Translations under genes and position numbers: made by a program | In this document: piece by piece, positions 25,171 through 32,564 of the stretch | How the letters are laid out: each line of letters opens with the position of its first letter | How positions within the stretch are numbered: position 1 is the stretch's first letter | Notes under the pieces: model-generated | Seen by the model: the letters and a program-made list of their open reading frames with translations, nothing else | Databases searched by the model: none | What the model was told of the DNA's origin: nothing | Assembly: GCA_946482575.1 (NCBI GenBank) | Contig: CAMLRZ010000008.1 | Coordinates: forward strand, 1-47,558 | Direction: 5' to 3' | Length of the DNA: 47,558 nt | Source: an uncultured Candidatus Saccharibacteria bacterium | Lineage (GTDB): Bacteria; Patescibacteria; Saccharimonadia; Saccharimonadales; UBA4665

Positions 25171-25839
25171 TCAATCAGCCGTAAAGAAGGAAGAGGGCTC
25201 ACGGAAGGTGTACATTTGCGCCGGACGATGCGGCCCATCCTTTGCAAATACGCCGGTGGGCTCAATAAAACCGGAGGCTAGCAGTTTCTTTCGGAAGTTG
25301 CGTTTATCGAGCGCGTGGCCCAAGACCGCCTCGTAGGCTTGCTGCAATTCTGTGAGTGTGAACTTTTGTGGTAGCAGAGCGCTAATGGCTGTCGTGTGGG
25401 TAAGTTTTGATCGCAGTCGCTGGCGCGCGTAGGTAATTATCTGGTCATGATCGTAAGCTAGCTGGGGCAGAGCATCAATCGGGAAAAATGCTGGATTTTC
25501 AACTGTATTGCTTGAGACGTCCAACATAATGTCTTTTCCGAGCCCCATGTAGGTCACCGTAACCGCGTGACCACGCGGGTCACGCCCCACCGTATCAAAG
25601 GTGTGCAACTGGTCTAGTTGCAGTCCGCTTGCGTCCAGGCCGGCCTTTGTTTTAAGTATGCGAGCCAGTGCCTGTGTGGTGGTTTCGCCGGCGGGATCAT
25701 AGCCACCGGGCAGCGCCCACACCCCTTTGAACGGATCTCGCGCACGTTTTATAAGCAGCACTGCCAGCTTGTTGCCCTGTAGTTGCATGACGACGCTGTC
25801 GACCGTAAGAATTGGCGCGATATACGGAGGATATTCCAT
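25171..25839 (-). CDS. NrtR-like Nudix-domain transcriptional regulator
   Basis: 222-aa protein with an N-terminal Nudix domain (1-145) and a C-terminal winged helix (about 155-222; KFTLTELQQAYEAVLGH, RNFRKKLLASGFIEP), the architecture of NrtR regulators. The Nudix box keeps G46 and E52 but the catalytic helix reads R60-I-L-K-T-K, so the glutamates needed for hydrolysis are missing: it should bind, not cleave, its ligand. Known NrtR proteins sense ADP-ribose and control NAD genes; here no NAD gene is adjacent, and the nearest target is the HExxH/PLP pair directly downstream. The start at 25839 avoids a longer, less plausible N terminus. Confidence 0.85.
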   Translation of the reverse strand: MEYPPYIAPILTVDSVVMQLQGNKLAVLLIKRARDPFKGVWALPGGYDPAGETTTQALARILKTKAGLDASGLQLDQLHTFDTVGRDPRGHAVTVTYMGLGKDIMLDVSSNTVENPAFFPIDALPQLAYDHDQIITYARQRLRSKLTHTTAISALLPQKFTLTELQQAYEAVLGHALDKRNFRKKLLASGFIEPTGVFAKDGPHRPAQMYTFREPSSFFTAD

Positions 25840-25970
25840 GGTAAATACAGTGTAGCAGTAATTTTGCGCGACACCATGAGCGTGTTTGTAACCATCTGGG
25901 ACTCGCACTGGTAGCAGCATGTGTGCTCCCAGCACACATTGCCCCTATTCATCTCGCCTCAGTTGTCGAA

Positions 25971-26000
25971 CCAAATAAAAAACGCCACTGACGTGACGTC
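25971..26000 (-). terminator. Terminator of tRNA-Lys
   Basis: On the minus strand ACGTCAC pairs with GTGGCGT (one T-G pair) and is followed by TTTTTT. An outer CCAAATAAA/TTTATTTGG pairing encloses it. Confidence 0.8.
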
Positions 26001-26007
26001 CTTTATT

Positions 26008-26084
26008 TGGAGGGCCATCTGGGACTCGAACCCAGGACACGTGGCTTAAGAGGCCACTGCTCTAACCAGCTGAGCTAATGGCCC
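26008..26084 (-). tRNA. tRNA-Lys (anticodon CTT)
   Basis: Full cloverleaf: acceptor GGGCCAT/ATGGCCC, D-arm GCTC/GAGC, anticodon stem GTGGC/GCCAC with loop CTCTTAA (anticodon CTT, reads AAG), T-arm CTGGG-TTCGAGT-CCCAG. CCA is encoded (26010-26008). The base before CCA is T, so the discriminator would be U73, whereas bacterial lysine tRNAs normally have A73. Confidence 0.95.
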
Positions 26085-26168
26085 ACATTTGTGGGCTAAC
26101 GAATGGTATTGTAACAGATTGTCTGTACTTTTTCCAGTCTTTTTTGCGGTGTAAATGGGTGTGCTGGT

Positions 26169-26219
26169 CGGACGAGTTCAGGGGTAGATGCAAAAATGCA
26201 AATACGTGAACCCGTCCGG
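26169..26219 (-). terminator. Long 3' hairpin of cassette D
   Basis: On the minus strand CGGACGGGTTCA (26218-26207) pairs with TGAACTCGTCCG (26180-26169): 12 continuous pairs with one G-U wobble, extended by two more G-C pairs outside. TGCA-AAAA-TGCA (plus strand) forms a second small stem in the loop. No T-run follows directly. Confidence 0.6.
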
Positions 26220-26273
26220 CCGAAGCATCACCTTCTTCTTGTTGTCGTTACGGGGTGGGGTTTGGCGGGGTGT

Positions 26274-26864
26274 TTACTGCGGCAGAACGAGCCGACCGCG
26301 GTACTCCTTGGGGAGCTCGTCGGGCGCCAGGCGCGGGTCGTGCGTCAGCGGGTGGAAGAACTCCTGGCTGTCGGGTCCGGTGATGAGCTGGTTGACGCGG
26401 TAGATCTTGGTTCCGGCGGAACCGATGACGCCGCCGTCCCAGTAATTGGTGCCGAATTCAGCGCTGAGGTCGAGGATGCCCTTGAACTTCTTGACGATCT
26501 CCCACTCACCGTTGCCGGTGGACGCGAGAACCGCGTAGTCCTTCTTGGCGGCGTCCCACAGGTCCATCGTGGTCCAGCGAGCGGCGCGGGTGTGGTCGCC
26601 GTAGGTGCCGGTGGGCTGCAGGTAGCACATGATGATCTTGTCGATCTCCAGCTCGGGCAGGAAGCTCGGGCTGTAAGTGCTGATGATGAGCTTGCCGTTC
26701 TGCTCCTTGTCCCTCATGGGGAGGAAGAAGCAGTCGTCGTGGACGAGCGTGCTGCCACCGGTGTCGGGCTTGTTGTTGCCGAAGCAGTGGTCGTCACTGT
26801 GGCCGAACGCCTTGATCCAGCGCGGGGTGGGCTTGGTGGACATGCCACTTTCATCGCGGAACAT
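26274..26864 (-). CDS. Uncharacterised GC-rich cassette protein D (196 aa)
   Basis: 196-aa soluble protein of unknown function. The start at 26864 is chosen for its GGGGGA Shine-Dalgarno; the frame remains open upstream only because it runs through the leader. It is rich in aromatic and Asp/Gly residues (DLWDAAKKDYAVLASTG, NYWDGGVIGSAG) and probably mostly beta. No signal peptide, no membrane helix, no family recognised. Strong G/C-ending codons contrast with tRNA-Lys and folD on either side. It has its own promoter, a leader of about 70 bases and a long 3' hairpin, and is one of five such units. Confidence 0.75.
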   Translation of the reverse strand: MFRDESGMSTKPTPRWIKAFGHSDDHCFGNNKPDTGGSTLVHDDCFFLPMRDKEQNGKLIISTYSPSFLPELEIDKIIMCYLQPTGTYGDHTRAARWTTMDLWDAAKKDYAVLASTGNGEWEIVKKFKGILDLSAEFGTNYWDGGVIGSAGTKIYRVNQLITGPDSQEFFHPLTHDPRLAPDELPKEYRGRLVLPQ

Positions 26865-26937
26865 GTGATTCCCCCAGATTCGTGTACGAACAGAAGTGGT
26901 GGTGCTATCAGAGTCTCTCGAAGAGCCTGATTGGCAG

Positions 26938-26966
26938 ATTATACCATGTTTTTTATAAAAAATCAA
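26938..26966 (-). promoter_or_regulatory. Promoter of cassette D
   Basis: Minus strand TTGATT (26966-26961), 17 bases, TATAAT (26943-26938). The -10 is perfect. Confidence 0.8.
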
Positions 26967-27022
26967 TGTTCCGTACCCCGTTGTCTTTAGTTTTACAGAT
27001 GAAAGTGCTATACTTGCCTTGC

Positions 27023-27868
27023 ATGAAACTACTGAACGGAAAAGAACTCGCTGGTTATATTCAGGAGCGCCAGGCCCACCAAGTGCGTGCCCTGCGTCAG
27101 ACGTGGCATATTCAGCCCAAGCTGGCGATTGTGGTTACCATCGATCACCCGGTAATTAACGTATATATGCGCATGAAGCAGCGCTACGGGGCTGATATTT
27201 TGATTGACACCGAGGTTCACCGTGTGACGCAAAAAGACGCACCGGCTCTTATTCAGCAGTTGAATCAGGACGAATCAGTGCACGGTATTATTGTGCAGCT
27301 ACCTCTGGAAAATCCTGCCGAAACAGATGCAATTGTAGATTTGGTAGCACCCGAAAAAGACGTGGACGCCCTGGGTAAAAACGCTATTTTTGACCCTGCG
27401 ACGCCGATGGCTATTTTGTGGCTGCTAGCCGGTTACAATGTGGACTTTAGAGGTAAAAAAGTTTTGCTGATTGGCCGCGGCAAACTGGTGGGCGCTCCTT
27501 TGGAACGTATGCTGCTGGCCTCTGGCGTGGATGTGTCGGTGGCCGATCGCAGCACTGAGGACCTTAAGGCCGAAACGCTACAGGCGGACATTATTATCAC
27601 TGCCACCGGCAGCCCGGCTATTCTGTATCCCGATATGATCAAAGAAGGAGCTGTGGTAGTGGACGCTGGCGTGGCTGGCGAAGAAGGCAAAACGGTGGGC
27701 GATTTGGCCGAATCAGTGTATGACCGCGACGATATCAGCGTAACGCCACCAAAAGGCGGCGTAGGGCCGCTCACGGTGTGTGCCTTGTTTGATAATGTGA
27801 TCCGAGCAGCTCGCCTGCGTGCCGAAACACAAGACGCAGCAACGCCTGAACCATCTGAACAGGAATAA
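27023..27868 (+). CDS. folD: FolD, methylene-THF dehydrogenase/cyclohydrolase
   Basis: 281-aa bifunctional enzyme of one-carbon metabolism, interconverting methylene-, methenyl- and formyl-tetrahydrofolate in the cytosol. Signatures: YMRMK (active-site Tyr and Lys, YxxxK), IIVQLPLE, PEKDVDA, the Rossmann segment VLLIGRGKLVGAP and PPKGGVGPLT near the end. Length matches the family. The start at 27023 (MKLLNGKEL) is chosen because TATACT (27009-27014) ends eight bases upstream and the longer frame runs into the divergent cassette promoter. Its stop is one base before the murI start, so the two are coupled. Confidence 0.95.
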   Translation: MKLLNGKELAGYIQERQAHQVRALRQTWHIQPKLAIVVTIDHPVINVYMRMKQRYGADILIDTEVHRVTQKDAPALIQQLNQDESVHGIIVQLPLENPAETDAIVDLVAPEKDVDALGKNAIFDPATPMAILWLLAGYNVDFRGKKVLLIGRGKLVGAPLERMLLASGVDVSVADRSTEDLKAETLQADIIITATGSPAILYPDMIKEGAVVVDAGVAGEEGKTVGDLAESVYDRDDISVTPPKGGVGPLTVCALFDNVIRAARLRAETQDAATPEPSEQE

Positions 27869-27869
27869 T

Positions 27870-28529
27870 ATGGCAAAAATTGGTGTATTCGATTCGGGAC
27901 TGGGCGGATTATCGGTGGCAGAATCGATCAAAAAGGCGTTACCCCAGCATGACGTTATTTTTATGAACGACAGCCAACACATGCCCTATGGCGATAAGCC
28001 TTTGGCGCAAGTGCGCGACTTTGTGCTGCCAGTTTTGCAAAAGCTTGTAGAGCAGGGATGTGATTGTATCGTGATCGCCTGTAACACCGTAACCACCAAC
28101 TTTATTACCGAACTGCGTGATCAAATCAGCGTTCCGCTTATTGGTATTGAGCCAATGGTTAAGCCTGCTGCAGCGCAAACTACAACAGGGGTTATCGCGG
28201 TGTGTGCTACTCCTCGCACGCTGGGTAGCCCGCGGTACCAGTGGCTTAAGCAAACCTACGCAGCAGATAAGACGGTGATTGAGCCAGACTGCAGCCAATG
28301 GGCCTATATGATTGAGCACAATCAGATAAATGACCAAAAAATTGCCGAACAAATCGATCAGCTCTGTGAAGCTGGTGCCGATGTTATTGTGCTGGGCTGC
28401 ACACATTATCACTGGATTCAGGAAAAAATTCAGGCTATGGCCAAAGACCGTGCCATTGTAATTCAACCCGAACAGGCCGTGATTGCCCAAGTACAGCGCG
28501 TGCTGCAAGCAACTACATCAGTTGCATAA
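27870..28529 (+). CDS. murI: Glutamate racemase
   Basis: 219-aa enzyme that makes D-glutamate for peptidoglycan. Both catalytic cysteines are seen: C71 in IACNTVTT and C177 in GCTHY; FDSGLGGLSV at the start binds the substrate. It is somewhat shorter than the usual 260 aa, mostly at the C terminus. The start at 27870 follows AGGAAT and lies one base after the folD stop. The 3' end overlaps the convergent murD gene by 17 bases; murD uses D-glutamate, so the two converging genes serve consecutive steps. Confidence 0.94.
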   Translation: MAKIGVFDSGLGGLSVAESIKKALPQHDVIFMNDSQHMPYGDKPLAQVRDFVLPVLQKLVEQGCDCIVIACNTVTTNFITELRDQISVPLIGIEPMVKPAAAQTTTGVIAVCATPRTLGSPRYQWLKQTYAADKTVIEPDCSQWAYMIEHNQINDQKIAEQIDQLCEAGADVIVLGCTHYHWIQEKIQAMAKDRAIVIQPEQAVIAQVQRVLQATTSVA

Positions 28530-29814
28530 CGACTTGTTTGAACTGATTGCCTCGATCCTTGTAGTCAGTAAAGAGCCCAAAGCTAGCGCAGCCGGTAGAC
28601 AGTAACACGATGTCGCCAGGCTGAGCTGCGTTGCGCGCTGCGTCCACAATGGTGTGCATGGTGGTGCCGCCATCCACGATATGGTCAAAGCCAACTTCTT
28701 TGAGCGCAGCCACAATTGCCGGGCCGGTCGTACCGATAATAACAGCGCTCCGCACATTGTTGTGCTTGACGGCCTGAGCCAGTCCGCTGTACGATGCGCC
28801 TTTGTCAGCGCCTCCCAAAATGACCACTTTCGGCTGCTTAAAGGCCTCCATTGCTACTATGGCGGTTTCGGGAGTGGTGCCAAATGAGTCATCGTAGTAA
28901 CTAACGTCGTCTAATTCACGCACAAACTCCAAGCGATGTTCCAACCCAGTAAAGGTGGTGAGCACTTTGCGAATAGCGTCCGGTGCCTTAACAGCCTGCC
29001 AGGTAGCAGTGGCTGCCGCGCAGGCATTCTGCCAGTTGTGTTTGCCCAGCAGCTTGAGCTCGCTTGTTTTACAAATTTCTTCGTTGTCGATCACGATAGT
29101 GTCGCCGTCAATATAGGCCCCGGGCGGCGCATAGTAGGTGATTTTTTTGCCTGGACTATTGCTGGCAATTTGATGCGAAATAGGGCTGTCGGCAAAGTAA
29201 ATTGCTGTGTCAGTCGGTTGTTGGTGCGCAAATAATTGTGATTTAGCACTGATGTAATCAGGCATATCTGCGTGCCAGTTAAGGTGCTCGGGCACAACCA
29301 TCAGACACATGGCGATGTGTGGCGCATGGGTAAGATCAGTTAACTGAAAGCTGGAAAGTTCCAAAACCACCCATGATTCAGGTGTAATGCGGTTTAAGAA
29401 ATCAAACGGCGACACGCCGATGTTACCACCCAGGAATACTTTTTTGCCAGCGGCTTCCAGCATTTTCGCGGTTAGGGTAGAGGTGGTGCCTTTGCCTTTG
29501 GTGCCCGTAATGCCAATAACATTTTTGGTAGGGCAAACGCGCAAGAACTCGTTGATTACAGTAGTAATTTTGGGTGTAACCGATGGGTTTTCATGCAAAA
29601 TGATTTCTGGGTTAATGCCAGCACTGCGCATAATCACGTCAAAACGGTCTAGGTTGTGCAAATAGCCCGGGCCAAGCTGCTTGGCGACCGAGTCGGGAAC
29701 ATGTTCGTCGGCGTTGTTGCTGCACACGGTGATGTCGGCACCTTGGTCCTGCCAGTAGTGCAGGGCAGACTGGCCTTCAATACCAAAACCGATAATGGCA
29801 ACCTTTTTAGGCAT
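28513..29814 (-). CDS. murD: UDP-MurNAc-L-Ala:D-Glu ligase
   Basis: 433-aa cytoplasmic ATP-dependent amide ligase adding D-glutamate to UDP-MurNAc-L-alanine. It begins with a Rossmann-like domain (VAIIGFGIEGQSA), then the Mur ligase centre with P-loop GITGTKGKGTTS (about 101-112), the LELSSFQL motif, and C-terminal HRLEFV and YYDDSFGTTPE motifs. Length is normal. The start at 29814 overlaps the 3' end of a receiver-domain gene by eight bases and has AGGTG upstream, so translation is probably coupled to it. Convergent with murI. Confidence 0.95.
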   Translation of the reverse strand: MPKKVAIIGFGIEGQSALHYWQDQGADITVCSNNADEHVPDSVAKQLGPGYLHNLDRFDVIMRSAGINPEIILHENPSVTPKITTVINEFLRVCPTKNVIGITGTKGKGTTSTLTAKMLEAAGKKVFLGGNIGVSPFDFLNRITPESWVVLELSSFQLTDLTHAPHIAMCLMVVPEHLNWHADMPDYISAKSQLFAHQQPTDTAIYFADSPISHQIASNSPGKKITYYAPPGAYIDGDTIVIDNEEICKTSELKLLGKHNWQNACAAATATWQAVKAPDAIRKVLTTFTGLEHRLEFVRELDDVSYYDDSFGTTPETAIVAMEAFKQPKVVILGGADKGASYSGLAQAVKHNNVRSAVIIGTTGPAIVAALKEVGFDHIVDGGTTMHTIVDAARNAAQPGDIVLLSTGCASFGLFTDYKDRGNQFKQVVMQLM

Positions 29815-30187
29815 CAGCACCTTCCGCTAGCTTATTTTTGACGAGTTCAGCCACCTGACGCGGGGTCATGTCGGCCTTCAAAATCAGAGATGTTACGTGC
29901 AATTCTTTTACTTCGGGTGGAATTTCTTGCTCACCGCGGTTGGTCAAAATAATTACTTTGAGGTCCTTACCCCAAGAAGTCTTGCGCATTTTGGCAAGCA
30001 TTTCCTCGCCGGTCATAACGGGCATCATAAGATCAAGCAAAATTACGTCAGGGCGCATATGTTCAGCCAGTTGCAACCCCAATTTGCCATTCTCCGCAGT
30101 TTCTACTTGATAGCCTTCAGCTTCAAACTTAATGCGGTACATCTGGGAGATTGCTTGATCGTCTTCGATGATTGCTATTTTAATCAT
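29807..30187 (-). CDS. Receiver-only response regulator
   Basis: 126-aa single REC domain with no output domain. The phospho-acceptor is D52 in LLDLMMP; acidic E8/D9/D10 bind magnesium, and the conserved Thr/Lys sites are ILTN and LILKAD. It may act as a phosphorelay shuttle, like CheY/Spo0F, for a histidine kinase such as the one at 35384-37516. AGAGGG lies before the ATG. It overlaps murD, an unusual pairing that would tie cell-wall synthesis and signalling genes in one transcript. The next upstream gene is a close paralogue. Confidence 0.9.
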   Translation of the reverse strand: MIKIAIIEDDQAISQMYRIKFEAEGYQVETAENGKLGLQLAEHMRPDVILLDLMMPVMTGEEMLAKMRKTSWGKDLKVIILTNRGEQEIPPEVKELHVTSLILKADMTPRQVAELVKNKLAEGADA

Positions 30188-30238
30188 TACGGCCCTCTTT
30201 CTATTCTTAGTGTACCACTTTGGCTACTTTTCACGCCA

Positions 30239-30628
30239 TTATGTTGCTGGTTTGCCAAGTATTTCGTGTACAATGCCCACCACCTGCGCGGGCGTGTGAT
30301 GCGCCTTTACGATATACCGGTCAACATGTAAAAAACGAAGCGCTTGGGGCGCTTCATCCTTACTAATGTTGGTCAGTACGATCACACGGGCATTGCTTCC
30401 CCAGTCTTCGGCACGAAGACGCGCGAGCATCTCGGTGCCACTCATAACGGGCATCATGAGGTCGAGTAGAATAATGTCAGGCTTAAACGCTTTTGCGAGC
30501 TCCAGACCCTCCTGGCCGTTTCCGGCGGTCTGCACGATAAATCCTTCACGCTCCAGCTTTGCCTTGTAGATGAACTGCAGGTCATGATCGTCTTCGATGA
30601 CGGCTGCTTTGAAACTGGTAGGTGACAT
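30239..30628 (-). CDS. Receiver-only response regulator (paralogue)
   Basis: 129-aa single REC domain, clearly paralogous to the one that follows it (both have DIILLDLMMPVMSG- or VILLDLMMPVMTG-type phosphorylation loops). D56 is the phospho-acceptor, D13/D14 the metal ligands, VLTN and IVKAHH carry the Thr and Lys. No DNA-binding domain. CAGGAG precedes the ATG. Two tandem stand-alone receivers suggest a multistep relay or opposing partners for one kinase. Upstream is a 241-base gap (30629-30869) with no gene, which holds the weak TTCAGC-17-TATAAA promoter of the next rightward gene. Confidence 0.9.
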   Translation of the reverse strand: MSPTSFKAAVIEDDHDLQFIYKAKLEREGFIVQTAGNGQEGLELAKAFKPDIILLDLMMPVMSGTEMLARLRAEDWGSNARVIVLTNISKDEAPQALRFLHVDRYIVKAHHTPAQVVGIVHEILGKPAT

Positions 30629-30869
30629 CGGACTCCTGAAAAATTAAAAACAAGTACTCTGTTAGTAGTACCATAACCGGCGTGCGGTCTGCAAGATGCA
30701 CGGCGCTGCGCATTTGGCAATTTGAGCGGCGATTTGCCGGGCATCGCCCCCGTGAACGCCCGCAGAATACATTGAGTTTTTTACATTAGTTTTGGGATTT
30801 TGTTCAGCTGTTGTTGCACAAGACTTATAAATGTGGTTTTATCAAAGCAATCAATAGAGGTGCTTTAGG

Positions 30870-31820
30870 ATGCCGCAGACCACGCAAAATTCCGCCGACA
30901 AGGGGTTCAAGACTTTCCCCGAGTTTACCCAGCTGACGTTGAATGATCGTAAGCGATACGAGAAGTTAATCGCGGAGTATCCGCCGATTTCTGATTTGTC
31001 TTTCGGGACGCTTATGTCATGGTGGAACATGCTCAATAATCCACATATAGCACAATTAAATGGAAATCTAATTATCTCGTATTGGCTACCAGGAGTGGAG
31101 GACAGATCAGGACTTTCAATAGTGGGCACAGAAAAGCTGGACGAAACGATCTGCACCATCTTTGATTACCAGCGTGAAAAGAGTGAAAGTCCGCACCTTG
31201 TTAACGTTCCTGAGTTTGTGCTTGAGCACCTGGCTCATCCTGAATTGTTTAGCTTTAATGGCATGCGGGCTATGGACGAATACATTGTGCCCGTTTCAAA
31301 ATTTTATCCGCTTGATCGCGTAGTTAGCATTCGGCGGGCACGCATTCGTTCTTTCGTAAAAAGTATTGGGCAAGAGAACATCACCGTAAAACCAGTTGAT
31401 ATGGGAGATAGAGAGATCCAGGCTTATATGATCGATAGAAATAAGATATGGACCAAGAAAGGCAGCGTGAATGATGTCACTAAAATGGAGAATGAAGCAA
31501 TCCATCGAGCAATTCTGTGCGGAGATGCTCTGGCTCTTGATTGTATTGGGCTCTTTATAGACGGTGAACTTGAGGCATTTTGCATGTATCAGCTGCCGCG
31601 AGACAAAAATTACGTCATCCTAAACTACTTAAAAGTTAACGGTAAAATCCCCAAAATATTCGAATATATGACTTTTGCCCTGGGCAAGTGGTTTGCGGAT
31701 CGGGAAGCCATGTACGTTAATATAGATTCCGACTTGGGCCTTCCCTCATTGCGGGCCGTAAAGCTTGCCGCGGGGCCAGTAAATTACTTCCGCAAATATG
31801 AGATTACACCCGCAAAATAA
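30870..31820 (+). CDS. DUF2156 (lysyl-PG-synthase C-terminal-like) protein, copy A
   Basis: 316-aa protein of the DUF2156 type, related to the C-terminal GNAT-fold domain of phosphatidylglycerol lysyltransferases and FemX-like acyl/aminoacyl transferases. The family pattern is seen from LTLNDRKRYEKLIAEYPP and SDLSFGTLMSWWN to the end VNIDSDLGLPSLRAVKL...FRKYEI. It has no membrane domain, so it should act on a soluble substrate. It is a paralogue of the gene at 34438-35361. It lies upstream of the decarboxylase operon but has its own weak promoter. Base composition is more AT-rich than the core genes. Confidence 0.82.
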   Translation: MPQTTQNSADKGFKTFPEFTQLTLNDRKRYEKLIAEYPPISDLSFGTLMSWWNMLNNPHIAQLNGNLIISYWLPGVEDRSGLSIVGTEKLDETICTIFDYQREKSESPHLVNVPEFVLEHLAHPELFSFNGMRAMDEYIVPVSKFYPLDRVVSIRRARIRSFVKSIGQENITVKPVDMGDREIQAYMIDRNKIWTKKGSVNDVTKMENEAIHRAILCGDALALDCIGLFIDGELEAFCMYQLPRDKNYVILNYLKVNGKIPKIFEYMTFALGKWFADREAMYVNIDSDLGLPSLRAVKLAAGPVNYFRKYEITPAK

Positions 31821-31931
31821 AATATATTGTTTGTGATATATCGCACGAAACAAACCCTTGATATTTACGTGAAAAGAGAATACATATAACATGTGTATAT
31901 CACCAGACGCATAAAAGTAAGCGTATGGGCG

Positions 31932-31960
31932 TTGACATTTTGCTCACTTCGTAGTAGAAT
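31932..31960 (+). promoter_or_regulatory. Promoter of the arginine decarboxylase operon leader
   Basis: TTGACA (31932-31937), exactly 17 bases, TAGAAT (31955-31960). Confidence 0.85.
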
Positions 31961-31962
31961 AC

Positions 31963-32040
31963 CTACAGTATCGTAAGTATGCGATCGTAGATTAGTAACT
32001 TAGCAGCCATTGGCGAGAAATCGCCGGTGGCTGTTTTTGT
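31963..32040 (+). ncRNA. Structured leader or small RNA, copy 1, with intrinsic terminator
   Basis: Starting at the predicted transcription start, CTACAGT (31963-31969), TAAGTA (31974-31979) and CGATCGT (31982-31988) form a small hairpin (ATCG/CGAT, CTAC/GTAG). A strong terminator follows: CAGCCATTGGCGA (32004-32016) pairs with TCGCCGGTGGCTG (32021-32033) with two T-G pairs around GAAA, then TTTTTG. The terminator lies before the decarboxylase start at 32056, so this is either an attenuator/riboswitch or a separate small RNA. The same three blocks recur at 37574-37596. Confidence 0.65.
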
Positions 32041-32055
32041 TTAGAGAGACTGGAC

Positions 32056-32562
32056 ATGAAAATTCATATAGGTGCTGGCACTGGCTCAGGCACAACGAAG
32101 CTTTCCGCTTTTGACGCTGCATTAAACGCAGCGGGTATAGCTAATTACAACTTACTTTTGCTAAGTTCGGTTATTCCACCGAAAAGCGAAATCGTGATTC
32201 ACGATAACAAGATTATGGAAGACATGCCTGGTGACTGGGGCGATCGATTATATCTCGTAATGGCCGAACAACGCACCGACGTTGTAGGCGAAGAAGTCTG
32301 GGCCGGCATTGGCTGGGTTCAAGACGAAGTAACTGGCCGTGGACTATTCGTAGAACACGAAGGGCACCGCGAACAGGACGTCCGAAATGACATTGCCGCA
32401 AGCCTTAAGATGCTTATGAAGACTCGGGGTATCGACTTTGGCGAAATCCACATGAAAGTAACGGGTGCGACCTGCACCGGCGAGCCTATCTCCGCAATGG
32501 TTGTAGCTGCATATCAATCAAGCGATTGGCGCAATAAGCCAACATTGTTCGACAGGGCATAG
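32056..32562 (+). CDS. Pyruvoyl-dependent arginine decarboxylase
   Basis: 168-aa self-processing enzyme that turns arginine into agmatine and CO2. The family pattern is clear: IGAGTGSGTTKLSAFDAAL at the start and LLLLSSVIPP, where cleavage between S37 and S38 would create the pyruvoyl group on the alpha chain. The catalytic glutamate region is LFVEHEGH. Length equals that of archaeal PvlArgDC and of the chlamydial enzyme. It is the first gene of a tight operon (gaps of two bases, then a four-base overlap) leading to GNAT-like proteins and a sensor kinase. Agmatine could feed polyamine synthesis, acid resistance or a conjugate. Confidence 0.93.
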   Translation: MKIHIGAGTGSGTTKLSAFDAALNAAGIANYNLLLLSSVIPPKSEIVIHDNKIMEDMPGDWGDRLYLVMAEQRTDVVGEEVWAGIGWVQDEVTGRGLFVEHEGHREQDVRNDIAASLKMLMKTRGIDFGEIHMKVTGATCTGEPISAMVVAAYQSSDWRNKPTLFDRA

Positions 32563-32564
32563 CT

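Noticed and set aside
26196..26930. 244-aa plus-strand ORF opposite cassette D
   Set aside because: Low-complexity Val/Ala/Gly/Glu translation typical of an antisense shadow; it runs through the hairpin and the promoter of the real gene.
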